A stretch of DNA of 61,925 bases from Parabacteroides sp. PFB2-10 (GTDB taxonomy: Bacteria > Bacteroidota > Bacteroidia > Bacteroidales > Tannerellaceae), in contig NZ_JARXWI010000020.1 in the NCBI RefSeq assembly GCF_029893085.1, positions 1-61,925 of the forward strand, given 5' to 3'. A program made the translations under genes and the position numbers. Below, piece by piece: positions 1 to 8,753 of this stretch. The notes beneath the pieces were generated by a model. It made no database searches and had not been told where the DNA came from. It saw only the letters and a list, made by a program, of their open reading frames with translations. Each line of letters starts with the position of its first letter. The first letter of the stretch is position 1.

Positions 1-175
1 TTTAATTCAACACCTTCGGCGTTGGTTTGTTTCCACATTCGCTATCACCCCCCAGTCGTTCGCTTCGCTCTCTTCACTGGGGGTTATTAGGAGTTGAAGC
101 CCTTCCGGGCTTTCTGCAAACCTTCAATTTCTTTCCTCTTTGAAGAAATCAGTAACTATCCCCCTCTCTTGTGGA
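1..175. other. Structured intergenic DNA, no gene seen
   Basis: No credible reading frame. A hairpin forms between CCCCCAGT near 50-58 and ACTGGGGG near 77-85, and a short one (AGCCC/GGGCT) sits near 98-112. From about 123 the sequence matches the spacer that precedes the R1 repeat near 24.78 kb, so this is the left part of a composite repeat. Confidence 0.5.
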
Positions 176-240
176 GAACCGGAGGTCGCTTAGCGATAGC
201 GTAAAGCAAACAACGTTCGCTTAGCCGAAGGCGTAAAGCA
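176..240 (+). repeat. Short repeat (R3) inserted in R1 spacer, two tandem units
   Basis: The spacer before R1 copy A matches the one before copy E (24.78-24.86 kb), except that about 64 bp is inserted here. The insert holds two related 27-28 bp units with the core CGCTTAGCCGAAGGCGTAAA, the first being a diverged version. A third unit lies at about 11970-12000. Each unit can form a small CGC/GCG stem. The function is unknown. Confidence 0.55.
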
Positions 241-269
241 AAGGGGCAGGGAGAGAGGTCTCCTTTCCC

Positions 270-444
270 AAATGTTAAAATCGCGATTGTAAGCAAAATG
301 CCTCTTTTACTTACAAATCCATACGTTAAAAAGTGTTTCTCCCGGGAGTTTGTCTCCGAAGTCCCGCTTTTTTGCGCGCAAAGTCCCGCCGAAATTACAA
401 ATCGTAAATCGGGGGTTTCGCCGGAAACCGGCGTATTAACATTT
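270..444 (+). repeat. R1 dispersed intergenic repeat, copy A
   Basis: This copy has the R1 ends AAATGTTAA and TTAACATTT in inverted orientation. Inside, in order, are a stem TGTAAGCAAAA/TTTTACTTACA, the palindrome CTCCCGGGAG, the palindrome TTTGCGCGCAAA, and AAATTACAAATCGTAAAT. It lies directly 3' of the DUF486 gene. It has no transposase and no conserved start codon. Confidence 0.85.
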
Positions 445-480
445 ATTCACGTTTTAGCGGAACGGTATGACCGGTTCCAA

Positions 481-849
481 TCATTTCATAAAAACAAAAT
501 AAACGGCCAATACCAGGCAAACACATGCAGCCAGGTGGTTCCATTGGAAGGATTCGCCTTTGAAGAAGATTGTGGCAAACAGGGTGAAGATAACCAGCGT
601 GATCACCTCCTGAAGCACTTTGAGTTGCATCAGGGAGAAAGGGCCGTCGTTTCCGACGAAGCCGATCCGGTTGGCTGGCACCTGCAGGCAGTATTCAAAG
701 AAGGCAAGCACCCAGGAAAAGAGGATGATGCTGCCCAGGCGCCAGTTGTCGATAAGTTTCATCTCCTGCAACTTCAGGTGGCCATACCAGGCTAAGGTCA
801 TAAAAATATTGGAACCGATAAGGAGTAATACGGTGTATAATGCTTTCAT
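481..849 (-). CDS. DUF486 family small membrane protein (DMT-like)
   Basis: A protein of about 122 residues with four hydrophobic helices, opening with the family-typical stretch ending NIFMTLAWYGHLK. DUF486 proteins resemble half-size drug/metabolite transporters; their substrate is unknown and they probably act as dimers in the inner membrane. The ATG at 849 is preferred to the upstream ATG at 879, which would add ten polar residues before the first helix. The gene stands alone, with R1 copy A just beyond its 3' end and the aspartate aminotransferase gene upstream on the same strand. The family call is recognised from sequence; the function is inference. Confidence 0.8.
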   Translation of the reverse strand: MKALYTVLLLIGSNIFMTLAWYGHLKLQEMKLIDNWRLGSIILFSWVLAFFEYCLQVPANRIGFVGNDGPFSLMQLKVLQEVITLVIFTLFATIFFKGESFQWNHLAACVCLVLAVYFVFMK

Positions 850-882
850 ATCAAAAAATATAACAGAAGGTGTATGCATGCA

Positions 883-918
883 AAAAAGCTATTTCCCGGA
901 GGAAATAGCTTTTCTTTT
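883..918 (-). terminator. Rho-independent terminator of the aminotransferase gene
   Basis: A hairpin AAAAGCTATTTCC / GGAAATAGCTTTT with a CGGA loop and T-rich tails on both sides. It sits between the stop codon of the aminotransferase gene and the start of the DUF486 gene, on the transcribed strand of both. Confidence 0.8.
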
Positions 919-933
919 TATGGATTCTTTGGC

Positions 934-2127
934 TTATTTCAGATCGGCCAAGGCTTTCTTCATACGGCTGATCGCTTCGATCAGGTTTTCATCAGAGGTA
1001 GCATACGAGAAGCGCAGGCACTTCGGCGCGCCGAAAGCAGCACCACCTACGGTAGCCACATGACCTACTTCCAAGAGATACATCGCCAGGTCGCCGGCGT
1101 CATTGATTTGACGGTCGCCCGCGCTCTTACCGAAGTAATAATCCATTTCAGGGAACACATAGAAAGCGCCCTGGGGAACATTTAGTTTGATGCCCGGAAT
1201 ATCTTTGCAAAGATCGATCACCAGGTCACGGCGACGAAGGAATGCTTCACGCATCTGCTCCACACAAGACTGATCGCCATTGAAGGCGGCTACGGATGCT
1301 TTCTGTGCAATAGAGCTGGCTCCCGAGGTGTATTGCCCTTGCAGCTTATTACAAGCCTTGGCAATCCAAAGCGGAGCAGCGATGAAACCGATACGCCAAC
1401 CAGTCATGGCATAACCTTTGGATACCCCATTGATCACCACCACGCGTTCTTTGATCTCCGCAAACTGCGCAATGCTCTGGTGTTTACCGATATAATTAAT
1501 ATGTTCGTAGATCTCGTCTGACAATACGATCACGTTCGGATGTTTAGCCAATACCTCGGCCAATCCGCGAAGCTCCGCCTGAGAGTAAACACTTCCGGTC
1601 GGGTTGGAAGGTGAACAGAGGATAAGCGCCTTTGTTTTCGGCGTGATGGCGGCTTCCAATTGGGCGGGAGTAATCTTGAAATCCTGGTCGATACCGGCTT
1701 CAATAATCACATTAGTTCCTTCTGCCAGTTTGACCATCTCTACGTAGCTCACCCAGTAAGGAGCCGGAACAATCACTTCGTCGCCCGGGCCTATGATGCT
1801 CAGCAATACATTACAAACCGATTGTTTGGCACCACCGCTCACGATGATCTGATCGGTCGTATAGTCCAAATCGTTTTCCCGTTTCAGTTTGTCCACAATA
1901 GCCTTCCGGAGATCCATATATCCCGGTACGGGAGAATAGAAAGAGAAGTTGTCGTCGATGGCTTTCTTAGCTGCCTCTTTGATATGTTCGGGTGTGAAGA
2001 AATCGGGTTCTCCTACACTTAGGTTGATCACGTCGATACCCTGAGCTTTTAACTCCTGGCTCTTTTGCGACATCGCCAGCGTTTCCGAAGGCGACAAACT
2101 TGCTAAACGATCTGAAACTTGTGTCAT
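934..2127 (-). CDS. aspC: Aspartate aminotransferase, PLP-dependent class I/II
   Basis: A 397-residue fold-type I aminotransferase of the Ib branch that exchanges amino groups between aspartate and 2-oxoglutarate in the cytosol. Visible landmarks are SPSNPTG (Asn about 175), Asp204 and Tyr207 in SDEIYEHI, and the PLP lysine at about 237 in NGVSKGYAMTGWRIGF. The substrate-carboxylate arginine is probably in the CLRFSYA stretch near the C-terminus. The length is normal for the family. It has its own promoter (TTG, 20 bp, TAATTTTG) upstream and a strong terminator downstream, so it is probably monocistronic. Broader specificity, for example for aromatic or prephenate substrates, cannot be excluded. 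Confidence 0.93.
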   Translation of the reverse strand: MTQVSDRLASLSPSETLAMSQKSQELKAQGIDVINLSVGEPDFFTPEHIKEAAKKAIDDNFSFYSPVPGYMDLRKAIVDKLKRENDLDYTTDQIIVSGGAKQSVCNVLLSIIGPGDEVIVPAPYWVSYVEMVKLAEGTNVIIEAGIDQDFKITPAQLEAAITPKTKALILCSPSNPTGSVYSQAELRGLAEVLAKHPNVIVLSDEIYEHINYIGKHQSIAQFAEIKERVVVINGVSKGYAMTGWRIGFIAAPLWIAKACNKLQGQYTSGASSIAQKASVAAFNGDQSCVEQMREAFLRRRDLVIDLCKDIPGIKLNVPQGAFYVFPEMDYYFGKSAGDRQINDAGDLAMYLLEVGHVATVGGAAFGAPKCLRFSYATSDENLIEAISRMKKALADLK

Positions 2128-2165
2128 AGAATTGCTTTTTGTTATTGATTATGTGAATTTGGTGA

Positions 2166-2196
2166 CAAAATTAGCTATATTTCCTGATTAGAGCAA
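2166..2196 (-). promoter_or_regulatory. Bacteroidetes-type promoter of aspC
   Basis: On the minus strand, TAATTTTG (2166-2173) fits TAnnTTTG. A TTG lies 20 bp upstream (2194-2196), giving a leader of about 35 nt. Confidence 0.55.
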
Positions 2197-2207
2197 CACT
2201 TTGCTTT

Positions 2208-3422
2208 TTATTTGATTTTGTGCAACTGATGTCCCATTCGCTCTTTTTTGGTCTTCAGATAGAATTCGTTGTATTGGTTGGGTGTCACTTCGATAGGCAC
2301 GTTTTCTACTACTGATAACCCGTATCCTTCCAGGCCTACACGCTTCACCGGATTGTTGGTCATCAGGCGCATCTTGGTAACACCTATATGGCGGAGGATC
2401 TGTGCGCCTACGCCATAGTCTCTTTCGTCGGCCTGATGTCCTAAGTGGAGGTTAGCGTCTACCGTATCTAAGCCGTTTTCCTGCAATTTATAGGCTTTCA
2501 TCTTCTCCATCAAACCGATGCCGCGCCCCTCCTGGTTGAGGTAAACCACCACGCCTTTGCCCTCTTTTTCGATCATAGCCATGGATTTATGGAGCTGTTC
2601 GCCACATTCACAGCGCATCGATCCGAAAATATCTCCCGTAGCACAGGAAGAATGAACACGCACCAGGATGGGTTCATCTTTTTTTATCTCCCCTTTGATC
2701 AGAGCGATATGGTCTAAGCCGTTGCTTTTCTGGCGGAACGGGATCAGATGGAAGTGACCGTATTCGGTCGGCATATCCACTTCTACGCCCTTCTCTACGA
2801 TCGATTCGGTTTGAAGACGATAGGCGATCAGGTCTTTTATGGTGATGATCTTTATACCGAATTTTTGCGATACTTTGATCAGGTCAGGCAAGCGTGCCAT
2901 GGTTCCGTCCGGGTTGATGATTTCTATCAAGGCTCCGGCGGGATATAATCCGGCCAAACGTGCCAGGTCGACGGTAGCTTCCGTATGCCCCGAACGGCGC
3001 AAAACGCCCCGGGAGCGGGCACGAAGCGGACTGATATGTCCCGGACGAGCCAGGTCGGTCGGCTTGGTCTCCGGATCGGCCAGGGCAAGGATCGTCAGCG
3101 CGCGGTCTGACATAGATACACCGGTAGTGCAACCTTCGATCTTATCGACCGTGACGGTGAAAGGCGTATCGTAAATGGAGGTATTATGTTGCGCCTGCAT
3201 TTCCAGTTCAAGCTCCTGGCAGCGCTCTTCCGTGATAGGGGCGCAGAGGAGGCCGCGTCCTTCTGACATCATGAAATTAACCTTCTCAGGAGTAATTTTT
3301 TCGGCAGCAATGATAAAATCACCTTCGTTTTCACGGTCTTCGTCGTCGACAACAATCAGGAATTTTCCTTCGCGGAAGTCTTCTATCGCTTCTTCTATGG
3401 TGTTCAGTTTAAATTCGTTCAT
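2208..3422 (-). CDS. ribBA: Bifunctional DHBP synthase / GTP cyclohydrolase II
   Basis: A 404-residue fusion that starts both branches of riboflavin synthesis. The N-terminal half (about 1-200) makes 3,4-dihydroxy-2-butanone 4-phosphate from ribulose 5-phosphate and shows the [10 protein letters not shown] acidic loop (26-35) and [17 protein letters not shown]. The C-terminal half (about 205-404) opens GTP; its zinc cysteines are Cys260, Cys271 and Cys273 in the [17 protein letters not shown] stretch. The usual loop before GVLRR (commonly AREGG or AQAGG) reads ARSRG here. No FMN riboswitch can fit in the short leader. It is transcribed alone from a promoter about 30 bp upstream of the ATG. 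Confidence 0.95.
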   Translation of the reverse strand: MNEFKLNTIEEAIEDFREGKFLIVVDDEDRENEGDFIIAAEKITPEKVNFMMSEGRGLLCAPITEERCQELELEMQAQHNTSIYDTPFTVTVDKIEGCTTGVSMSDRALTILALADPETKPTDLARPGHISPLRARSRGVLRRSGHTEATVDLARLAGLYPAGALIEIINPDGTMARLPDLIKVSQKFGIKIITIKDLIAYRLQTESIVEKGVEVDMPTEYGHFHLIPFRQKSNGLDHIALIKGEIKKDEPILVRVHSSCATGDIFGSMRCECGEQLHKSMAMIEKEGKGVVVYLNQEGRGIGLMEKMKAYKLQENGLDTVDANLHLGHQADERDYGVGAQILRHIGVTKMRLMTNNPVKRVGLEGYGLSVVENVPIEVTPNQYNEFYLKTKKERMGHQLHKIK

Positions 3423-3450
3423 GGTCTGTTGTTTTGCTATTTATTCGCTG

Positions 3451-3458
3451 CAAAAGTA
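3451..3458 (-). promoter_or_regulatory. -7 element of ribBA promoter
   Basis: TACTTTTG on the minus strand, about 30 bp before the ribBA ATG. I could not place a convincing -33 element at normal spacing. Confidence 0.5.
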
Positions 3459-3652
3459 CAACAATTATTTCGAAGCATCGCGAAAGCCAAGAAGAGTATT
3501 TTGATTTGAAAAAAGATGTTCTTCCGGAGTTGCAACATTCAATGGTTTAGCCGGAGAATGCCTCTTTTGAGTCGTCTATGATCTTTCATCGAAAAATAGG
3601 CGAAGATTCGTCCTATCAGGTGACTATTCTGCCGCTCCGTGATAGTGCAAAC

Positions 3653-3828
3653 AAATGTTAAAATCGTCCATTTCCGACAAAACCCCCAATTTACGATTTG
3701 TAATTTCGGAAGGACTTTGCGCGCAAAAAGGCGGGAGTATTTTTGCAAACTCCCGGGAGAAACACTTTTTAACGTATGGATCTGTAAGCAAAACAGCCGT
3801 TTTGCTTACAATCAACATTTTAACATTT
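3653..3828 (-). repeat. R1 dispersed intergenic repeat, copy B
   Basis: A complete copy in reverse orientation, with AAATGTTAA at the left and TTAACATTT at the right. It carries the TGTAAGCAAAA stem, CTCCCGGGAG and GCGCGC palindromes. It lies between ribBA (5' side) and the LptF/G-type gene (3' side). Confidence 0.88.
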
Positions 3829-3942
3829 GGATGATTGTTGTGTCAAAAAAACAGACGGCAAATAGATATTTACCAAATGAATCCTTACGGAATTTGGGAA
3901 ATGTCAAAATGGGAAAAGGAAGAAAAAAGGAAGAAATAATAG

Positions 3943-5883
3943 TTAGGAAGTAATGATTTGCATGAGTTCTTCACTGGTGCGCAATACCACTTTCACATCG
4001 TGGCGAAGCAGTTTCCGCTTGTAGGTGGCAAGCAGGTAAAAAGGCAGACCTATCGGGAAAAGAATAGCAATGATAAGACCCCATGTCGGATTGATGTCGA
4101 AATTCATCTGGTAGTATCCCGACATGATTGGGTAGTCCATCAATTTATTGATAACAAGTATCTGGTTCGAATTGCCCAATTCTTCCACAATGGCTTCCAC
4201 CTGATCCGACAATTGCTGGGCAATGGGGTCTTTTCCGCCCTGCTTCCAGAAGCTGAAATAATTGGTCCATCGTTTATGTGAAGAAAGATAATGTTTACAA
4301 TCGCCGATCAGTTGCTGCAAACGGCCGGATACGATCCGGTAGTCCGGATTGAAAATGATCACCTCCTTCATGTCTACCTTGCGGTTCGAACGCTTTCCGA
4401 TCAGGTTTTTCAATGCGTTGATATAGGTGTCGGCATTCAGGATTACGGAGTCGTTCACCGCTTTATAGGTAAGGAAAATACCCATCGGTGCTAATACAGC
4501 CGTACTCAGCCACATCCCTTGCCAGGCAGCCCAAACACCCTCCTTGGCCATTTTGAAGCCTATATTATCAATGATATAATAGAAGATGAAGAGCAAAACG
4601 GAGATAACCACAGGAACGCCCAATCCTCCTTTACGGATAATTGCGCCTAAAGGGGCGCCAATGAAGAAAAAGAGCAGGCAGGCGACCGATAAAGTAAACT
4701 TTTTATGCCATTCTGTTTTGTGCCGCCGTAGGGTGTTGCCCTCCGCTCCGATGTTGGCGCCACGGAACAGATAGTCGCTACGCGTATTATCAATGGAGCT
4801 TTTCACTCTATTTAATACAGACACTTTGCCACTTGCGGTCTGCTCGGCATAATATTTATCGAAATTGATTTGCGACGCTTCATGGGCTCTTACCTCGTTC
4901 GAACGCATAAATTCTTTGAAGTCGATCTCCTCTTTCTCTTCTTCCGAATGGGGAACCGGTTGGCTTTGGTTGATCGATCGCTTGTATGAATTGTTGTAAA
5001 CCGAACGTGCATTCAGCTGGTTTATGCTGTCAAGGCGAAAACTCATGGAATCGATCGATAATTGCAGGTCTTTCAAGTCTTTCCCGACATACATATTGGC
5101 CATGAGAGACTCATCGTAGCGATTGAAATTTGCATCGAACTCGATCAATACCTCTTTGCTTTTGAATGTCTCGCGACGGTAAGGAACGGCGGTCTGCCCC
5201 CGGTTTGTTTTCTTAGGATCCAGGTTTTCAAACGACTCTCCGTCATACATGGTTAAAACAAGAAACAATTTATCGTCAGAAGTTTTCAAACGGCCGGAGT
5301 CGGCAAGAATCACCCGGGCGTTATTGAATCCATTTGAATAATCATAGATCATCATGTCTTTCAACAGGCCTGTTTTCTTGTCTTTCTCTTTTACATACAC
5401 ATTGAAGTTGGTAATTCCTGTATAAAAAGAGCCTTCGGGTATCTCCAGTTCGGGTGATTTGTTGCGAATAGAGTTTAAAAGGGTGTAGAGTTTTACCTGA
5501 ATCACCGGCATAGCGTTGTTCTGAAAGAAGAAGGCGCTGATGGAAACAACGATAATCAGAACCATCAACGGGCGCATAATGTGTATCAGAGAGACGCCAG
5601 CCGACTTCATGGCAAGCAATTCGAGCCGTTCTCCTAAGTTACCGAATGTCATAAGCGATGCCAATAGGATGGCTAATGGAAGCGCCATGGGTATCAACGA
5701 TAAGGCGGCATACAGGAACATCTCCCCCAAGACAGACATATCCAATCCCTTCCCAACCAGATCGTCAATAAAACGCCAGAGGAATTGCATCAATACAATA
5801 AACAGACAAATCCCGAACGTCATAATAAATAACGGCAGGAAAGTCTGCAACATAAAAGTATATAATCGTTTTATTCTCAGCAT
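3943..5883 (-). CDS. LptF/LptG family permease (YjgP/YjgQ), long form
   Basis: An inner-membrane permease of the LPS-export ABC system, which moves lipopolysaccharide from the membrane to the periplasmic bridge together with LptB and LptC. The start at 5883 gives 646 residues beginning MLRIKRLYTFML; the upstream ATG at 5940 is rejected because the TACTTTTG promoter element lies between the two. The N-terminal membrane segments (about 10-110), a periplasmic jellyroll-like region (about 120-370) and three later helices (about 400-480) match LptF/G. A cytoplasmic-looking stretch and two more hydrophobic segments follow at the C-terminus. At 646 residues it is much longer than the usual 360 or so. 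Whether it acts as LptF or LptG cannot be decided here. Confidence 0.88.
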   Translation of the reverse strand: MLRIKRLYTFMLQTFLPLFIMTFGICLFIVLMQFLWRFIDDLVGKGLDMSVLGEMFLYAALSLIPMALPLAILLASLMTFGNLGERLELLAMKSAGVSLIHIMRPLMVLIIVVSISAFFFQNNAMPVIQVKLYTLLNSIRNKSPELEIPEGSFYTGITNFNVYVKEKDKKTGLLKDMMIYDYSNGFNNARVILADSGRLKTSDDKLFLVLTMYDGESFENLDPKKTNRGQTAVPYRRETFKSKEVLIEFDANFNRYDESLMANMYVGKDLKDLQLSIDSMSFRLDSINQLNARSVYNNSYKRSINQSQPVPHSEEEKEEIDFKEFMRSNEVRAHEASQINFDKYYAEQTASGKVSVLNRVKSSIDNTRSDYLFRGANIGAEGNTLRRHKTEWHKKFTLSVACLLFFFIGAPLGAIIRKGGLGVPVVISVLLFIFYYIIDNIGFKMAKEGVWAAWQGMWLSTAVLAPMGIFLTYKAVNDSVILNADTYINALKNLIGKRSNRKVDMKEVIIFNPDYRIVSGRLQQLIGDCKHYLSSHKRWTNYFSFWKQGGKDPIAQQLSDQVEAIVEELGNSNQILVINKLMDYPIMSGYYQMNFDINPTWGLIIAILFPIGLPFYLLATYKRKLLRHDVKVVLRTSEELMQIITS

Positions 5884-5903
5884 TGCCAATTCGGTTGAAA
5901 GCG

Positions 5904-5911
5904 CAAAAGTA
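5904..5911 (-). promoter_or_regulatory. -7 element of the lptF/G-type gene promoter
   Basis: TACTTTTG on the minus strand, about 21 bp before the ATG at 5883. It decides the start, because any transcript from here would not contain the upstream ATG at 5940. Confidence 0.55.
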
Positions 5912-5966
5912 GTGCAAAAAACGATAACAAGTTCATTCAAAAGGGTGAAACTACGCTAAGAACCTG

Positions 5967-6350
5967 TTAAATTCCCAAGCTACGTTTAAGACGGTCGATT
6001 TGTGAATCCCAAAGATCAATAGCATCTTCCTTTTCATCGGCCTCCGCAAAGTCGGTAATTTCCAACGCGGTAGAGCCGGTCAACTCAATCGTATGTAACT
6101 TAAATTCAAAATAAGTATCCTCCTCTTCGTCATCTATCCACCGATAGCGCACACTTATTTCCGGCCTCAACGCAATCACTTCTGCCAGTTCTTCTTCTTT
6201 ATCCCATATGAAAGTGTATGTAGAACCATCAATCATCACGTCGTCGGCAAACCATGACGATAACCCCGGGGGGGTGGTCACATGGTTCCATAAACTGCGT
6301 TTGGAAACCTTATCAAAAACATACTCGATATGAAACTTCTCTTTTTTCAT
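5967..6350 (-). CDS. START-like domain protein (SRPBCC fold, AHSA1-like)
   Basis: A 127-residue soluble protein beginning MKKEKFHIEYVFDKVSKRSLW, with TPPGLSSWFADDV typical of the helix-grip START/AHSA1-like family that is conserved next to LptF/G-type genes in Bacteroidales. The ligand is unknown. The start at 6350 is chosen because residues upstream of it in the open frame are low-quality and the family begins here. The gene precedes the permease gene on the same strand with about 80 bp between the two frames, so co-transcription is possible although the permease also has its own promoter. The fold assignment is from sequence resemblance; the function is not known. Confidence 0.8.
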   Translation of the reverse strand: MKKEKFHIEYVFDKVSKRSLWNHVTTPPGLSSWFADDVMIDGSTYTFIWDKEEELAEVIALRPEISVRYRWIDDEEEDTYFEFKLHTIELTGSTALEITDFAEADEKEDAIDLWDSQIDRLKRSLGI

Positions 6351-6487
6351 CCCAGTAATTTTTAGTATTGCGCACAAGTTACATAGAAAAAACGGAACGA
6401 ACGGTATATATGTTTCAAAAACACCGCCGGATGATTCAGTTTTTTTTGAAACCCGCGACACTATTCGCTACTTTTTTTTGAAAAAGG

Positions 6488-6518
6488 TTGCAGAATAGAA
6501 AAAATACCTCTACTTTTG
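6488..6518 (+). promoter_or_regulatory. Promoter of the tRNA gene
   Basis: TTG at 6488-6490, 20 bp spacer, then TACTTTTG at 6511-6518. This is one of the cleanest Bacteroidetes promoters in the window and gives a precursor leader of about 50 nt. Confidence 0.75.
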
Positions 6519-6574
6519 CACCGCATTCGACGGGAGGAATAACATTCTTCTGTAAATAGCAAACAAAACATGAT

Positions 6575-6648
6575 GGCGAGATAGCTCAGCTGGTTAGAGC
6601 GCATGATTCATAATCATGAGGTCCCCGGTTCAATCCCGGGTCTCGCTA
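6575..6648 (+). tRNA. tRNA-Met (anticodon CAT)
   Basis: A 74-nt cloverleaf. The acceptor stem is GGCGAGA/TCTCGCT, the D-loop region is AGCTCAGCTGGTTAGAGC, the anticodon arm CATGA-TTCATAA-TCATG carries CAT, and the T-arm is CCCGG-TTCAATC-CCGGG. No CCA is encoded. An elongator Met tRNA fits best; a tRNA-Ile2 with a lysidine-modified CAT anticodon would look similar and is not excluded. Confidence 0.92.
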
Positions 6649-6656
6649 CGAAGAGA

Positions 6657-6697
6657 ACCAAAGACCTGCAGAATCCTGCAGGTCTTTGGTTTTTTAT
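6657..6697 (+). terminator. Terminator of the tRNA transcript
   Basis: A perfect 15-bp stem ACCAAAGACCTGCAG / CTGCAGGTCTTTGGT with loop AATC, followed by TTTTTT. Confidence 0.93.
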
Positions 6698-6769
6698 TTG
6701 AGGGTATCCCCAAGGAATGCCTTGGATCACCCAGATAATATCATTTTGCTTTAAGCAAAATCACCAACA

Positions 6770-6813
6770 AAAAAAGGGGAAGTACCGGTCTGTGACCGGA
6801 CTTCCCCTAAAAA
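6770..6813 (-). terminator. Terminator of the 113-residue hypothetical gene
   Basis: A hairpin AGGGGAAGT...ACTTCCCCT with inner CCGGTC/GACCGG pairing, followed on the minus strand by a long T run. It closes the minus-strand operon upstream. A small palindrome ATTTTGCTT/AAGCAAAAT lies next to it at 6743-6761. Confidence 0.85.
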
Positions 6814-6858
6814 TACACCCTCAATTTTCGCTAAGTCTTATGTACCCAGCAAAAGTCT

Positions 6859-7200
6859 TTAAGCAGATAATTTTTCTAATTGTTGTCTTTTCCACTCAGG
6901 GAAACCAGCAACGGATCTGTTCATACTGAATTGCAACTTATCGTCAGCAACCAGCTTTAAGGAAACCCCCGGATGCAAAGGCAAACTCATGTCGTCTACC
7001 CGGAATTCGGCTTTCAGCAAAACTACATCGTAGCCACCGCCAATCACCTCTTTCCCCAAAATAACCGAACGCATTGCTGCCAAATAGTAGGCAGAACGCT
7101 CATAAGCACACCATACATCCCCTTCCAAATACAGATACACGTTATTTGGATTGTCCACTTCGTTTAGTAAGACATTTTCAATGTCCAAAATACGTTCCAT
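6859..7200 (-). CDS. Conserved-looking hypothetical cytosolic protein
   Basis: 113 residues beginning MERILDIENVLLNEV, with no signal peptide or membrane segment. It has a central GKEVIGGGYDVVLLKAEF stretch and a basic tail ending PEWKRQQLEKLSA. I do not recognise the family. The start at 7200 is preferred to 7248 because the extra N-terminal residues look like translated spacer. It lies about 70 bp after the DUF3868 gene on the same strand and before the terminator, so it may be the last gene of that operon. Confidence 0.65.
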   Translation of the reverse strand: MERILDIENVLLNEVDNPNNVYLYLEGDVWCAYERSAYYLAAMRSVILGKEVIGGGYDVVLLKAEFRVDDMSLPLHPGVSLKLVADDKLQFSMNRSVAGFPEWKRQQLEKLSA

Positions 7201-7269
7201 GTTAAAACAAATTAGAAAATCAACACTATATATTAAAGATGCCCACACGGCATCTTCCCCCTTCTATAA

Positions 7270-8745
7270 TTATTGATCAAATCCTGCGAAAAGAGCGTTA
7301 TCTTCTCTTTTCTTGCGCAGTTGTTCCAGATTGGCTGCTGCTTCACGCACTCCCCCGTTTTGAGCTTGTGTAAGCAACTTCTCTGCCTCATCCAGATTGC
7401 CTTCCAGCAGATTCAACACCCCGCGTGAATGTACTGCCTGAATGCTGTTACCAGCTTTTGTCAGGTAATTGCGCGCAGCGGCGTAATCCTTCTTGCTGAT
7501 GGCGATATTGGCTGCGTTCAAATTAGCCACTTGATCTTCCGGGAACATCCGGACAGCTACTTCAAACACATTATTATATTCGGCACTTCCCGGCTGATAG
7601 GTATTTGCCACGGCAAACATTTCATCCAAGCTCAGGTGCTGCGGACGCGTTTTGATGATTTCACGTCCTTCTTCCACGGAGAATCCGCGTACCGTATAGT
7701 CGATCCGGTACTCCGTACGACGAAGTGGCGGGAAATGCTCTGCTAATACATATTTATAAGGAGCACCACCATCCAATGCGCGCAACTTACGTTCTTTCAC
7801 GTCGGGTTCATCCGAGCTGTTGATGATATCCATTACACTGGCACGTGAAGGCACATTCATGTCTGCTTCTACGCGTGCTTTGAATCCATCCCAGTCTTCG
7901 GGTTGAGAATCCAATGTGAAGAAGTTGAGAGCGAACTGGCGGTATTGCTGCATAATGTAATTACGCAACGCTTTCGTACGGTTGTCGGCCAGCGTCGCAT
8001 TGCTCTTGTAAGAGCCTTCCGGTGAAGCAAACCCTTTCAGGAAAATGCCCACAGGCGTGATATCTTTGTCGTTGATAACAGTCTCGATCGTGCTGCGGAT
8101 CTTTCCTAACTCCACCGCATTGTTGCGGAAGTCGGGCAGGATCTGATAGCGTCCTACCTGGAAATCCAGGTATGCCGTTCCCACTTCAGCACGTTCTTTA
8201 CGCGTTTCCACTTCCGGCTTCACATAAGCGTAGGTCGGCTGTGGTTCGTAGCGTTTATCCGGGCGTTGCAGGATATTGTTAGCGATCAGGATCGGATTGC
8301 CTTTTGATTCGTTTCCGCATCCGCAAAGATTGGGATCCAATACAAAGCGAGCGCTATGCATCCAGTCTTCCCAAGGAATGGTTGTTTTATATTCCACCAC
8401 GTGTTCATCTTGTTCCGGAGCAACCAATACCACGAAGCGAGGCTCATCCTCCAGGTTGTTTAATGCGATTTCACGATGATAGACTTTATCGCGGTTCTTT
8501 CCGTTGATCAGAATCGACGGAAGACCCATTTTCTGACTTTCGGCTTCCAACACCGGTGTCAGTGTCAGGAATTCTTTCGATTTAACGATATCACCCGGTA
8601 TGCGGATGGTAGCATCAATGCTTACGGTGTTACCTTTGCGTTTCAGTTCGTTTGAGGTAACACTCACGGTGGATTGCGCCATGGCGGAAAGGGTTCCGGC
8701 TGCAAACAACACCAATACGATACATGTATGTAGATATTTCTTCAT
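7270..8745 (-). CDS. DUF3868 / OmpA-like periplasmic protein with TPR-like tail
   Basis: A 491-residue exported protein. It has a signal peptide (about 1-23, ending SAMA) and a DUF3868 N-terminal domain (about 25-130). An OmpA-like segment around GFASPEGSYKSNATLADNR follows, resembling the peptidoglycan-binding fold, then helical TPR-like repeats from about 380 to the end. A CGCG motif follows domain one. Proteins of this type sit with DUF3575 proteins near fimbrial loci in Bacteroidales; a role in anchoring or assembling surface structures is inference. The start at 8745 (MKKYLHT) gives a proper signal peptide. The gene follows the DUF3575 gene by 8 bp, so the two form an operon. Confidence 0.82.
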   Translation of the reverse strand: MKKYLHTCIVLVLFAAGTLSAMAQSTVSVTSNELKRKGNTVSIDATIRIPGDIVKSKEFLTLTPVLEAESQKMGLPSILINGKNRDKVYHREIALNNLEDEPRFVVLVAPEQDEHVVEYKTTIPWEDWMHSARFVLDPNLCGCGNESKGNPILIANNILQRPDKRYEPQPTYAYVKPEVETRKERAEVGTAYLDFQVGRYQILPDFRNNAVELGKIRSTIETVINDKDITPVGIFLKGFASPEGSYKSNATLADNRTKALRNYIMQQYRQFALNFFTLDSQPEDWDGFKARVEADMNVPSRASVMDIINSSDEPDVKERKLRALDGGAPYKYVLAEHFPPLRRTEYRIDYTVRGFSVEEGREIIKTRPQHLSLDEMFAVANTYQPGSAEYNNVFEVAVRMFPEDQVANLNAANIAISKKDYAAARNYLTKAGNSIQAVHSRGVLNLLEGNLDEAEKLLTQAQNGGVREAAANLEQLRKKREDNALFAGFDQ

Positions 8746-8753
8746 GGCCCAAA

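Noticed and set aside
298-440. An open frame of about 45 codons (PYVKKCFSREF...) runs through most R1 copies and could be a mini-protein.
   Set aside because: No start codon is conserved among copies, copy C contains a stop, the substitutions are not biased to silent sites, and the palindromes explain the conserved bases.
3423-3540. An FMN riboswitch ahead of ribBA.
   Set aside because: The promoter lies about 30 bp from the start codon, leaving no room for the aptamer.
6575-6648. The tRNA locus as an integration site of a mobile element.
   Set aside because: There is no integrase and no repeated 3' end of the tRNA in the window, and the terminator directly behind it is intact.
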